Source: Dyadobacter sp. LHD-138 (GTDB taxonomy: Bacteria > Bacteroidota > Bacteroidia > Cytophagales > Spirosomataceae). From it: 36,186 nt of DNA. Location of the stretch: the NCBI RefSeq assembly GCF_030929615.1, contig NZ_JAVFVU010000054.1:1-36186 (forward strand). Reading direction: 5' to 3'. This document shows positions 8,324-15,856 of this stretch, one piece after another. A program made the position numbers and the translations under genes. Position 1 is the first letter of the stretch. Each line of letters starts with the position of its first letter. A model generated the notes under the pieces. It was given only the letters and a program-made list of their open reading frames with translations. It did no database searches and was not told the origin of the DNA.

Positions 8324-9115
8324 TCAGAAATTATCTTTGATGGTTGCCACGAGTTCAGCGTGTCCGCCTGCGCCGGCAATGATATCACCGCCGAAAAGAT
8401 AATTGTCTCCTCCGTTAAAGTCAGTAACCGTTCCGCCAGCTTCTTTGATCAAAAGAACGCCTGCTGCCATATCCCATGAGTTCAGATTGTACTCATAAAA
8501 CCCATCAAATCGACCGGCTGCCACATAAGCCAGATCCACCGCCGCCGCACCCATTCTTCTGATACCGTGCGTTTTTTGCATCAGTAATTCGAGAATGTAC
8601 ATATAACGTTTCTGCTTTTCAAATTTATAATAAGGGAAACCCGTCGCGATCAGGCTTTCCTGTAAAGAATGCACTTTGGAAACATGTATCTGCCGACCGT
8701 TACACCATGCGCCACCACCTTTCCAGCCATAAAAAATCTCATCCAGACTCGGTTCATGGATCACGCCTACAAGCAATTCTTTGCCCCTCGCCAGACCGAC
8801 GCTTACACAATAAACAGGAATACCGTGAATAAAATTGGTGGTTCCGTCCAATGGATCAATGATCCAGTTAAGTGCTTCCGGGTCTGGTTCCTGGCCGGTT
8901 GTACCTTCTTCGGTAATATAGCTGGCTTCGGGTAATATTTTACTTAAACCTGTAACCAACAATTTTTCCGCTTCCTTGTCAACGTAAGAAACCAGATTGT
9001 TCAGGTCTTTATATTCAATCTTATCTCGGGAAAAAAGTTTGGCTTCCTGCTGAATAAACGCAGAAGCCTGTTTTACAATTTCAATGGTTTGTTTTGTCAG
9101 CAATTCCAGATCCAT
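8324..9115 (-). CDS. suhB: Inositol monophosphatase family protein
   Basis: A 263-residue Mg2+-dependent phosphatase that hydrolyses inositol 1-phosphate and related sugar phosphates in the cytoplasm. Metal ligands are in place: E69/E70 in ITEEGTT, Asp87 and Asp90 in WIIDPLDGTTNF, and Asp215 in SWDMAAGVLLIKEAGG. The length is typical. In Bacteroidota such proteins may act on inositol phosphate, fructose bisphosphate or 3'-phosphoadenosine phosphate, so the substrate is open. Its start is only 7 bases beyond the stop of the DUF4105 gene, so the two are almost certainly co-transcribed. The symbol suhB is used in the broad family sense. Confidence 0.92.
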   Translation of the reverse strand: MDLELLTKQTIEIVKQASAFIQQEAKLFSRDKIEYKDLNNLVSYVDKEAEKLLVTGLSKILPEASYITEEGTTGQEPDPEALNWIIDPLDGTTNFIHGIPVYCVSVGLARGKELLVGVIHEPSLDEIFYGWKGGGAWCNGRQIHVSKVHSLQESLIATGFPYYKFEKQKRYMYILELLMQKTHGIRRMGAAAVDLAYVAAGRFDGFYEYNLNSWDMAAGVLLIKEAGGTVTDFNGGDNYLFGGDIIAGAGGHAELVATIKDNF

Positions 9116-9122
9116 GCGTATA

Positions 9123-10322
9123 CTATCCTTTTTGCGGGATTTTAGAAAGTGAATTATTAATGTAGTAAATCCGGGTAATGATCAGCAACAGGATCGGGAT
9201 AACCACAAGATTATGTTTAGCTAGATTGGCGGTGGCGGCCATTACAAGCACGGCGTAAAGGATCAGTACAAACTGAAACCATACCGGTTTTTTGTCTTTG
9301 GAAATATACCAGATCAGCGGCAGCCAAAGCGGAAATGCCCAGAGAATATCATAATTCCAGGTCGTAACACCGTGATTTGTTCCAAACCAAAGTGCCAGAA
9401 TTAACCAGCCAACCAACCCGACAATAGTAAAAAGAATTTTATCGAATGTAAAGTTGATAAGCTCTTTTTTTGTCTGGTAATAGGTATATGCCAAAACAAG
9501 CAGCGCCAATGCCCAGAAGAAAACTTTGGGCGTCAGCCAGTCGGAACCTACAACCGGTGCGGCCACAAAAAGATCTCTGGTAGATGCCACCAGAGGCAGT
9601 GTCTGGTTACCGACTTTGATCTTTGAATCATCAAAAGCGCTGCTCAGGTTATCTGGTAAAAATGTCGCCTGGGCTGGCGTGGCAATATCGTCCGATGGTG
9701 CGCCGATGGCCAAGTCCATGCCAAAATCTGACCATGGCTTTTGTTTGTACGCATACCGGTCAATCCACTGACGAAAGCTTAAAGTATCCTTGGTATAACC
9801 CGGAAATTGTAAACTATCACCAACGGCTGCTTTGAGCACGTCCACCATACGGGTTGAACAGTTGTCGTAGAAGAACTTATATTGATATTTTCTGTTTTGA
9901 GGCAGATAATTGGTTTCTAACACATCATAAAGTTTCTGCTTTTGGCTTGGAGAAAGATTCAGGATCTGCTCTTTAATAGACCGGTTTTCAGCCTGCCAGT
10001 ATGGTGTTTGCTGCATAAGCGGAGCCACGGAAAGCGTGTAGGGCAACGTGCCTCTAAGAAATTTGACATAAAAATTTCCTTCGGCAAAGCTGAACGTTCC
10101 GTAGTTGTAGGCATTATCCAAGCCGCTCACCGGATCATAGATCCATAAAACGCTGTGGCCAAAACCGGAATAGAGTTCATCTCCCGGGCCAATGGTCACC
10201 AGACTGGCCTTTGCCTGCGGGCTCAAAGTCCGGAACTGTGCAAAGGTGGTGGTAATGCTGAAAAATGTCAGAACAAAGAATAAGGCAGCAAGTTTTGGCG
10301 TAAGCAAAGCTTTTAAAAACAT
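9123..10322 (-). CDS. DUF4105 (Lnb-type) membrane protein with permuted thiol-hydrolase signature
   Basis: A 399-residue envelope protein. I start it at the Met at 10322 because this gives a proper Sec signal (KLAALFFVLTFFSITTTFAQ). The longer open frame overlaps rsmI and hides the signal. The N-terminal extracytoplasmic domain (about 30-200) is DUF4105, related to the Lnb N-terminal region, with YSGFGHSVLWIYDP (His56), YNYGTFSFAEGNFY and FFYDNCSTRMVDVL (Cys155). The His-before-Cys order resembles circularly permuted NlpC/P60 or LRAT-like thiol enzymes, so a lipid or peptide acyl hydrolase is possible (inference). Five transmembrane helices follow (about 265-282, 296-313, 326-341, 347-365, 372-388). 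It lies in the rsmI-suhB run. Confidence 0.85.
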   Translation of the reverse strand: MFLKALLTPKLAALFFVLTFFSITTTFAQFRTLSPQAKASLVTIGPGDELYSGFGHSVLWIYDPVSGLDNAYNYGTFSFAEGNFYVKFLRGTLPYTLSVAPLMQQTPYWQAENRSIKEQILNLSPSQKQKLYDVLETNYLPQNRKYQYKFFYDNCSTRMVDVLKAAVGDSLQFPGYTKDTLSFRQWIDRYAYKQKPWSDFGMDLAIGAPSDDIATPAQATFLPDNLSSAFDDSKIKVGNQTLPLVASTRDLFVAAPVVGSDWLTPKVFFWALALLVLAYTYYQTKKELINFTFDKILFTIVGLVGWLILALWFGTNHGVTTWNYDILWAFPLWLPLIWYISKDKKPVWFQFVLILYAVLVMAATANLAKHNLVVIPILLLIITRIYYINNSLSKIPQKG

Positions 10323-10368
10323 CGTTCCGGTAATTTTATTAGGGTAGGGTTTCAAATGATTTATCATA

Positions 10369-11076
10369 TTAATTCTCATCACTATAATCAACCTGTTTTT
10401 TCTTTTCATCGGTCTTGCCTGCAACGATGATAACGATTTCTCCTTTAATCGTTTTTTCTGAAAAATAGGTAATTATTTCCAGGACTGTACCTCTAACGTT
10501 TTCCTCGTAGATTTTAGTGAGCTCCCTCGAAACGCAGGCCTGCCGATCAGCGCCGAAATATTCCGAAAATTGTTGCAGTGCCTTTAACAACCGGTGCGGA
10601 GATTCGTAGAAAATCATGGTCCGGTCTTCATTGACCAGATTTTGCAAACGTGTCTGGCGTCCTTTTTTATGGGGTAAAAAGCCTTCAAATGTAAACCGGT
10701 CGCTCGGGAGGCCGGAGTTGACCAGTGCTGGTACGAAGGCCGTTGGTCCCGGTAAACATTCAATGGTGATGCCGTATTTTATACATTCCCGGACTAACAA
10801 AAAACCCGGGTCGGAAACGGCAGGGGTTCCAGCATCGGATACCAGGGCCATGGTTTCGCCTTTCAGAATGCGTTCAATGATCCGGGTTATGCTTTGGTGT
10901 TCGTTATGAATGTGATAACTGTGCATGGGTTTGCTGATACCCAGGTGTTTCAGTAGCGAGCCGGAGGTACGTGTGTCTTCGGCAAGCACAACATCGACGC
11001 TTTTTAAAACATTGATCGCACGAAGGGTAATATCTTCAAGGTTGCCAATTGGCGTTGGTACTATGTAAAGTTTCAT
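10369..11076 (-). CDS. rsmI: 16S rRNA (cytidine(1402)-2'-O)-methyltransferase
   Basis: RsmI uses SAM to 2'-O-methylate C1402 in the decoding centre of 16S rRNA. The 235-residue protein starts MKLYIVPTPIGNLEDITLRA, the canonical family N-terminus. The frame stays open for 30 more codons upstream, but those read through a repeat and are not part of the gene. Further marks are VVLAEDTRTSGSLLKHLGI, VSDAGTPAVSDPGFLLV (SAM pocket), CLPGPTAFVPALVNSGLP and FEGFLPHKKGRQTRL. The C-terminal GEIVIIVAG segment ends the tetrapyrrole-methylase fold. It is followed by the DUF4105 gene and preceded by the double-hairpin repeat and phhB. Confidence 0.96.
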   Translation of the reverse strand: MKLYIVPTPIGNLEDITLRAINVLKSVDVVLAEDTRTSGSLLKHLGISKPMHSYHIHNEHQSITRIIERILKGETMALVSDAGTPAVSDPGFLLVRECIKYGITIECLPGPTAFVPALVNSGLPSDRFTFEGFLPHKKGRQTRLQNLVNEDRTMIFYESPHRLLKALQQFSEYFGADRQACVSRELTKIYEENVRGTVLEIITYFSEKTIKGEIVIIVAGKTDEKKKQVDYSDEN

Positions 11077-11116
11077 TGATTGTGTTTTATTGTATTCTGC
11101 TGCTTTGTGGGGTTTT

Positions 11117-11155
11117 GGGCAACCACGAGGGTTGCCCCTACGCCATGTCGGCGTA
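11117..11155. repeat. Double-hairpin palindromic repeat (REP-like) between rsmI and phhB
   Basis: Two perfect stem-loops lie side by side. GGGCAACC (11117-11124) pairs with GGTTGCCC (11130-11137), and TACGCC (11139-11144) pairs with GGCGTA (11150-11155). Each has a 5-nt loop and one base separates them. The second stem is inside the 3' end of phhB and supplies its stop codon. The layout is that of REP/palindromic units scattered in many genomes. A copy count was not possible. Confidence 0.7.
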
Positions 11156-11380
11156 TATGGCGTCAATGAATTCGGCCAAATGTCTGTCTTTGTCTGTTAC
11201 TTTGTTGCCGGCATCGTGGGTTGATAGCTCAAAATCTACTTTATTATAGGTGTTGGCCCACCAGGGGTGATGATCCAGCCGGTCGGCTACACCCGCTACT
11301 TTTGTCATAAAGGCGAAGGCCGATTTGAAATCCCGAAAAACGAAAGTACGTTTTAATTTGTCATCTTCTTCTTTCCACAT
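11138..11380 (-). CDS. phhB: Pterin-4a-carbinolamine dehydratase
   Basis: An 80-residue cytoplasmic enzyme that dehydrates 4a-hydroxytetrahydrobiopterin so that the pterin cofactor of aromatic amino-acid hydroxylases can be recycled. It has the full family motif: DHHPWWANTYNKVDFELSTHDAGNKVTDKDRHLA, here in two parts, with the HHP catalytic pair and the TH.AG.VT.KD block. The N-terminal Met-Trp start is normal for Bacteroidota copies. The last five residues (YADMA) and the TAG stop are encoded by the neighbouring palindromic repeat, so the natural C-terminus was probably replaced when the repeat was inserted. No phenylalanine hydroxylase gene is nearby. Confidence 0.92.
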   Translation of the reverse strand: MWKEEDDKLKRTFVFRDFKSAFAFMTKVAGVADRLDHHPWWANTYNKVDFELSTHDAGNKVTDKDRHLAEFIDAIYADMA

Positions 11381-11410
11381 GGTCTTGGCAGTTTAGTTTT
11401 TCAATGACTT

Positions 11411-11842
11411 TTATTTTTTTGAAACCCGATACTCTACATATTCATCCGGGGCATTTGTTTTGACGCATTTGGTAGTTTCAATGAAGTATAAATTACGTCC
11501 TTTAAAATAACCATTCCCGGTCATCCGTGTTGCGCCGCAATCCTTTTCCCCAATCCCGCGATCGTAAATGAAATTTAGTCCCGACATATCAATGCTGATG
11601 GTATGCGCAAACGGGGTGATTTCAGTTACGGTAAATTTTGTTTCTGTATTTTTTTCTACTTTTATTGACACCAGGATCGAGTCAGTTGTTGATTTATTTA
11701 GAGTTTTATATCCATCGTAATTTCCCGTTAAATCATTGTTTGTTAGGTTGTTGCTTGGGTTTGGCGTTGCCTCGTCTTTATCACTTTTACAAGATATGAT
11801 CAACAGGAAAACGAAAAGCAGTATAAAGTTTGTTCTATGCAT
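11411..11842 (-). CDS. Putative lipoprotein, function unknown
   Basis: A 143-residue protein when started at the Met at 11842, which gives HRTNFILLFVFLLIISCKSDKDE: a short basic N-region, a hydrophobic core and the lipobox IISC with Lys-Ser-Asp after the cysteine. The longer frame to 11893 lacks a sensible signal. After a low-complexity linker (ATPNPSNNLTNNDLTGNY) the mature part reads like a small beta-rich fold of the lipocalin-like kind, with YDGYKTLNKSTTDSILVSI and paired cysteines (DCGATRM and TTKCVK). Similar small lipoproteins are frequent in Bacteroidota, but I recognise no named family. It is 30 bases upstream of phhB and may share its transcript. Confidence 0.75.
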   Translation of the reverse strand: MHRTNFILLFVFLLIISCKSDKDEATPNPSNNLTNNDLTGNYDGYKTLNKSTTDSILVSIKVEKNTETKFTVTEITPFAHTISIDMSGLNFIYDRGIGEKDCGATRMTGNGYFKGRNLYFIETTKCVKTNAPDEYVEYRVSKK

Positions 11843-11935
11843 AACGGATATTGGAATCATTGAGTAAACGAAGATACAAGGTAAAGGGCTCATTTTAAAT
11901 TTTTCAGGTAAATAGCCGTTTCGATAGGGATCAAG

Positions 11936-11943
11936 TATATTTG
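11936..11943 (+). promoter_or_regulatory. Candidate -7 promoter element (TATATTTG) for osmC
   Basis: TATATTTG followed by CAC is a perfect match to the Bacteroidota TAnnTTTG -7 element, about 70 bases before the osmC start. No clear TTG -33 element is present at the normal spacing; the nearest T-rich site is GTTTCG. Confidence 0.5.
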
Positions 11944-12013
11944 CACTTTTAAGAGCTAATATCCGTCAGATCATACAATCTGATTAAGCAGCAGAGAATC
12001 AATAAAAATAATT

Positions 12014-12442
12014 ATGAAAGTAGAACTGGTTCGCGTGAATGATGCATTTCATTTTGAAGGCTCAGGATCGTCAGAAGTAAAAGTACATACCGACGGCTCT
12101 CCCGAAATCGGAGGACATAACGCTGGTGTAAGGCCAATGGAGCTATTGTTGATGGGATTGGCAAGCTGCAGTGCGATCGACGTGGTGCTTATTCTTAAAA
12201 AACAAAAGCAGGATATTACCGATTTCCGTGTTACTGCGGAAGGCGACCGCCAGCAGGAAGAGGATACGAAACGCAGCCCGTTCCGTAACATTCATCTGGT
12301 TTTCAAGTTTACCGGGAATGATCTTGACGAGAAAAAAATTGACCGTGCGATCGCACTTTCCATGGAAAAATATTGCTCGGCTACGGCACAGCTGGAAGCA
12401 TTGGCAACCATAACACACAGTGTTGAAATTGCGTCGGCATAA
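12014..12442 (+). CDS. OsmC/Ohr family protein
   Basis: A 142-residue cytoplasmic protein of the OsmC superfamily, thiol peroxidases that reduce organic hydroperoxides. The first redox Cys is Cys52 in LLMGLASCSAIDVV and the second is Cys121 in MEKYCSATAQL, the usual pair. The N-terminal half is beta-rich, with an EIGGHNAGVRPMELLLMG helix start. Both cysteines are kept, so peroxidase activity is likely. The pattern fits the YhfA-like branch of small OsmC proteins better than Ohr, so the substrate is uncertain. It is the first gene of a rightward group (osmC, thyA, TRIC) with gaps of about 50 and 12 bases, which may be one transcript. Confidence 0.9.
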   Translation: MKVELVRVNDAFHFEGSGSSEVKVHTDGSPEIGGHNAGVRPMELLLMGLASCSAIDVVLILKKQKQDITDFRVTAEGDRQQEEDTKRSPFRNIHLVFKFTGNDLDEKKIDRAIALSMEKYCSATAQLEALATITHSVEIASA

Positions 12443-12493
12443 ATAACGAATAAACAATCAGGAGTGTAAATGCTCCGGACAATACAAAAAAGC

Positions 12494-13315
12494 ATGCAGC
12501 AATACCACGATTTACTTCGTCATATTCTTGAAAACGGAGTACGGAAAACCGACCGCACCGGAACGGGTACCATCAGTGTGTTTGGTTATCAGATGCGTTT
12601 TAATCTGAAAGAAGGGTTTCCTTTGGTCACAACCAAGAAAGTCCACACCAAGTCGATCATTTATGAACTGTTATGGTTTTTAAAAGGTGATACCAATATT
12701 AAATATCTGAAAGACCACGGTGTTTCCATCTGGAATGAGTGGGCTGACGAGCGTGGTGACCTGGGTCCCGTGTACGGAAAACAGTGGAGGAGCTGGGAAG
12801 GTGCAAACGGAAAATCTTTTGATCAGTTAAAAGAAATTCTTAACCTGTTGAAAAACAGCCCGGATTCACGCCGTATCATCGTTTCGGCATGGAATCCTTC
12901 TGAACTTTCGCAGATGAAGTTGCAGCCATGTCACGCTTTGTTTCAGTTTTATGTAGCACCGCCGGACCTGGAAGCGGGTGAGACAAGAGGGAAATTATCC
13001 TGTCAGTTGTATCAGCGAAGTGCTGACGTATTTTTGGGCGTGCCGTTTAACATTGCGAGTTATGCTTTGCTTACGATGATGATTGCACAGGAATGCGACC
13101 TGGATCTGGGCGATTTCGTCTGGACTGGCGGGGATACCCATATTTATGTCAACCATTTGGAGCAGGTAGAATTACAGTTGAGCCGGGCACTTCGTCCTTT
13201 GCCTCAAATGGTTATGAACCCGGGTGTGAAAAGTGTTTTCGATTTTGAATTCGAGGATTTTAAACTTGAAAACTATAATCCATGGCCAGGTATTAAAGCT
13301 CCCGTAGCCGTATAA
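12494..13315 (+). CDS. thyA: Thymidylate synthase
   Basis: ThyA methylates dUMP to dTMP using 5,10-methylenetetrahydrofolate. I start at the Met at 12494 (MQQYHDLLRHILENG), which puts the catalytic Cys at residue 146, the same number as in E. coli. A Met eight codons upstream (12470) has AGGAG before it and cannot be excluded. Motifs: RTGTGTISVFGYQMRF, WFLKGDTNIKYL, SRRIIVSAWNPSELSQM, LQPCHALFQFYV, QRSADVFLGVPFNIASYALL and WTGGDTHIYVNH. The 273 residues exceed E. coli by nine because of a short insert (PPDLEAGET) just after QFYVA. No dihydrofolate reductase gene follows; a TRIC-type channel gene is next. Confidence 0.97.
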   Translation: MQQYHDLLRHILENGVRKTDRTGTGTISVFGYQMRFNLKEGFPLVTTKKVHTKSIIYELLWFLKGDTNIKYLKDHGVSIWNEWADERGDLGPVYGKQWRSWEGANGKSFDQLKEILNLLKNSPDSRRIIVSAWNPSELSQMKLQPCHALFQFYVAPPDLEAGETRGKLSCQLYQRSADVFLGVPFNIASYALLTMMIAQECDLDLGDFVWTGGDTHIYVNHLEQVELQLSRALRPLPQMVMNPGVKSVFDFEFEDFKLENYNPWPGIKAPVAV

Positions 13316-13327
13316 AGGATTAAGCAA

Positions 13328-13936
13328 ATGAGCATCCAGTATATTTTAGAGATTACCGGAACCTTTGCGTTCGCAATTTCGGGTGCTCTTTCCGTCAAGG
13401 ATGAACAACATCAGGATTGGTTTGGTGCAAGTTTTACCGCTTTTCTTTGTTCGATCGGCGGTGGAACCATGCGTGACGTCCTGCTGGGAAGTTATCCGTT
13501 GGTATGGATTAGTGATATAACCATTCTTTACGCCATATTGGCAGGGATTATCACCACTTTTATTTTCTATAAATACCTGATCGGTTTACGTAAAACGTTG
13601 TTTCTCTTTGATACCTGTGGTATTGCATTGTTCACGATTGTCGGAACTGAAAAGGCACTTCATTTGGGTGTACGACCGGAAATCGCGGCCATTATGGGTG
13701 TTTTTACGGCAATCATGGGTGGTGTGGTCAGAGATATGATGAACAATGAGATCCCGATTATCTACCGAAAGGAAGTTTATGCAACAGCCTGTCTGGCTGG
13801 AGCCTGCTGCTATTTGATTTTGGATAAGGTGGGCGCTGAACGAAATATTTCCTTTATTCTGGCTGCGCTTGTTATCATCGTGATCAGAATACTGGCGGTT
13901 CGCAATCATTGGAGCGTCCCCAGATTCTTTCGTTAG
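13328..13936 (+). CDS. Trimeric intracellular cation channel (TRIC/UPF0126) family protein
   Basis: A 202-residue inner-membrane protein of the TRIC/UPF0126 family. It has the two-fold repeat of three helices plus a seventh helix. The first repeat carries FLCSIGGGTMRDVLLGSYPL and the second FTAIMGGVVRDMMNNEIP, the glycine-rich kinks lining the pore. Bacterial homologues form trimeric monovalent cation channels, and their physiological role is poorly known. The gene starts 12 bases after thyA, so it is probably co-transcribed, although no functional link is evident. A bidirectional hairpin follows at 13958-13987. Confidence 0.9.
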   Translation: MSIQYILEITGTFAFAISGALSVKDEQHQDWFGASFTAFLCSIGGGTMRDVLLGSYPLVWISDITILYAILAGIITTFIFYKYLIGLRKTLFLFDTCGIALFTIVGTEKALHLGVRPEIAAIMGVFTAIMGGVVRDMMNNEIPIIYRKEVYATACLAGACCYLILDKVGAERNISFILAALVIIVIRILAVRNHWSVPRFFR

Positions 13937-13957
13937 ACTGAGTATTTCAAAAAGCAG

Positions 13958-13999
13958 ATGGGCCGACTCTTTAAAGAACCGGCCCATTTACTTTTTTGA
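13958..13999. terminator. Bidirectional terminator
   Basis: ATGGGCCG (13958-13965) pairs with CGGCCCAT (13980-13987). It is followed rightward by TTACTTTTTT, and leftward by a short T tract. It separates the convergent TRIC and DUF2911 genes. Confidence 0.8.
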
Positions 14000-14099
14000 T
14001 ATAAGTAGTAGTGGAAAATTAGTTTACATTATTGATTTTTATAATAAATTATTAATCATTCACTTGCTGAGCTAATCGCCAATAACTACTTATTATTAA

Positions 14100-14999
14100 T
14101 TATTTTTTCTTCTTTTTACCTTTTGCTTTTACATCGATTGCCGGAATTTTCGCCTGCATTTCGGTGATACTTTTCGCGATCTGCGTTTTGTAAAAATTGA
14201 AGGCGCCATCAGGTGCTGCTGTGCCCAAAGTTATCGCTTTTTGAGCGGCTGGAAGTGCTTCGGCTGTTTTGCCCAGTTTGTTCAGAATCTGTGCCTTGAT
14301 CCACTGATTTGACCAGTTTTCCTGAAGACCAATTGCTTTGTCCGTCAACGCCAGCGCCTTTGGTAAATCCTGGTTTTTTAGCAATAAATACCCTGCTGCG
14401 CTTTGTAAAGTCTGAACATCCTCCGGCTTGTCCTGAACCGCCTTGTCCAGGGATGCGATGGTTAATGCATGCGTAGCCACGGAAAGTTTTACCGGTACTG
14501 TCACGGAGCCCCATTCAATGTTTAAAAGTGTTGTGCTGTCGGAGACATTGGAAAAATTAACTTCAAATGTTTCCTTGAACTCGCCAAATAATGGTGTTAT
14601 TTCAACTCTAGCCGCATCATCCGAGTCCTTATAACCCTCGGTACCGCCGGTTAAATTTTTATTCAGAATAACCACCCACTTTGTCTTGTTGGGGATTGAG
14701 AATAAAGCATACTTCCCGGCCGGGACAGTTTTGTCGCCAAAAGTAAAATCGGTTGATGATTCCAGGATTGTCGACTGGTTGGCACCCGTACGCCAAAGTT
14801 GCCCAACGGGGGCGATTGGCGTATTTTCCCCAAAAACACTTCTTCCCTTGATACCAGGGCGAGAGTATTTGACAGTAAAATCCGAGATTCCTACCGTTTG
14901 TATGATGCTCGATCCGGGGCTTGGCTGGGGAGTGCGCTGGGCAACGGAAGCTGCGGCAACAATAATGGCAAACGAGAAGGATAATAAATACTTTTTCAT
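14100..14999 (-). CDS. DUF2911 protein with C-terminal helical repeats
   Basis: A 299-residue exported protein. The signal peptide is MKKYLLSFSFAIIVAAASVAQ. DUF2911 occupies about residues 28-175 and is recognisable by VKYSRPGIKGRSVFGE, PVGQLWRTGANQSTILE, VPAGKYALFSIPNK and WGSVTVPVKLSV. About 180-270 are helical repeats of the TPR kind (DVQTLQSAAGYLLLKN, NQWIKAQILNKLGKTAEAL). The tail is extremely basic (KAKGKKKKK). DUF2911 proteins are abundant in Bacteroidota and their role is unknown, with a periplasmic or outer-membrane-linked function assumed. It is a monocistronic leftward gene, divergent from the Nudix gene by about 75 bases. Confidence 0.9.
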   Translation of the reverse strand: MKKYLLSFSFAIIVAAASVAQRTPQPSPGSSIIQTVGISDFTVKYSRPGIKGRSVFGENTPIAPVGQLWRTGANQSTILESSTDFTFGDKTVPAGKYALFSIPNKTKWVVILNKNLTGGTEGYKDSDDAARVEITPLFGEFKETFEVNFSNVSDSTTLLNIEWGSVTVPVKLSVATHALTIASLDKAVQDKPEDVQTLQSAAGYLLLKNQDLPKALALTDKAIGLQENWSNQWIKAQILNKLGKTAEALPAAQKAITLGTAAPDGAFNFYKTQIAKSITEMQAKIPAIDVKAKGKKKKK

Positions 15000-15075
15000 T
15001 TTAATAATGCGGTTTGTTTAATGATCTGTTAAACTTGTGGTGAAATTAGAATGAAATAATCAGATAGCCTACTAA

Positions 15076-15609
15076 ATGAAAAGAAGCGCTTTACTTTCTT
15101 TGCTCAATGCCTACGTTCCGTCCGACGCGCTGGAAACGGAAATGTATCTTGAAACTAAAAAATTTGTCAATGACAATCCGGATTGCTTCGAAAGAACGCT
15201 GCAAATTGGGCATGTAACGGCTTCGGGCTGGGTGGTTTCCGAAGACAGAAGCCAGGTTTTACTGATGCATCACCGGAAATTGGACCGCTGGTTTCAGCCG
15301 GGCGGGCATTGCGACGGAGATGCTGATGTTATCAATGTAGCCGCCAAAGAAGTTGAGGAAGAAACCGGTGTCAGGCATTTCAAACTGGCTCAGGAAGGGA
15401 TTTTTGATGTGGATGTACATTTGATACCGGCCAATAGCAAAGATCCGGCCCATTATCACTACGATATCCGTATGCTGTTCGAAGCCAATCCAGAAGAGGA
15501 ACTGGTGATTAATATCGAATCAAAAGACGTGCGTTGGATACCGATGGAAGAAGTGAAACTTCACAACGATTCGGAATCGCTGATGCGGATGGTGCGGAAG
15601 ATGGTTTAG
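15076..15609 (+). CDS. Nudix hydrolase with a variant Nudix box
   Basis: A 177-residue cytoplasmic Nudix-fold pyrophosphohydrolase. The Nudix box runs from about Gly77 to Val99 (GHCDGDADVINVAAKEVEEE then TGV). The consensus is G-x5-E-x7-REUxEExGU. Here the first Glu is Ala83 and the Arg is Lys91, while the metal-binding Glu92, Glu95 and Glu96 are kept, so activity is still expected. Before the box, HVTASGWVVSEDRSQVLLMHHRKLDRWFQPGG is a normal Nudix strand pair, split here only for reference to position 46-77. The substrate cannot be told from sequence. It is a single-gene unit ending in a repeat-containing gap. Confidence 0.88.
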   Translation: MKRSALLSLLNAYVPSDALETEMYLETKKFVNDNPDCFERTLQIGHVTASGWVVSEDRSQVLLMHHRKLDRWFQPGGHCDGDADVINVAAKEVEEETGVRHFKLAQEGIFDVDVHLIPANSKDPAHYHYDIRMLFEANPEEELVINIESKDVRWIPMEEVKLHNDSESLMRMVRKMV

Positions 15610-15747
15610 GTATTGTCTCATTCTCATATCAGCACCAGGAATGATGACGCAATGTTATCTTTTGGATTGGGGATGATTTGTAATTGGTCAAAGCAGCAGG
15701 TTGGTTTATGTCCAAATTGGCAAAGAAGTTGTTTGAACTTATTGATA

Positions 15748-15812
15748 ATCCCGAAGGGATGATCGTATTGTAGAAAATGGGGCAAACATTCAGATCACAA
15801 CCCTGAAAGGGT
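15748..15812. repeat. Pair of short GAA-loop palindromes, REP-like
   Basis: ATCCC-GAA-GGGAT (15748-15760) and ACCCT-GAA-AGGGT (15800-15812) are two perfect 5-bp palindromes with the same GAA loop, 39 bases apart, in the gap between the convergent Nudix and S8 genes. The shared design suggests scattered palindromic units. I cannot count copies from one window. Confidence 0.5.
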
Positions 15813-15823
15813 GTTATAACCAT

Positions 15824-15856
15824 CTTCAAATTATGAATTCAATTCATAATTTGAAG
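15824..15856. repeat. Perfect 33-bp palindrome
   Basis: CTTCAAATTATGAATT (15824-15839) and AATTCATAATTTGAAG (15841-15856) are exact inverted copies around one central C. Neither side has a T tract. It sits 21 bases before the stop of the S8 peptidase gene. As RNA it would form a long AT-rich hairpin and could end or stabilise the leftward transcript; as DNA it could extrude as a cruciform. Confidence 0.8.

Noticed and set aside
10323..10424. N-terminal extension of the DUF4105 protein into rsmI
   Set aside because: It overlaps rsmI by 56 bases and would bury the signal peptide. The Met at 10322 gives a normal Sec signal.
12470..12493. Upstream Met of thyA with an AGGAG before it
   Set aside because: Family alignment places the start at 12494, with catalytic Cys at 146. 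The upstream Met is kept only as an alternative because Shine-Dalgarno sequences matter little in Bacteroidota.
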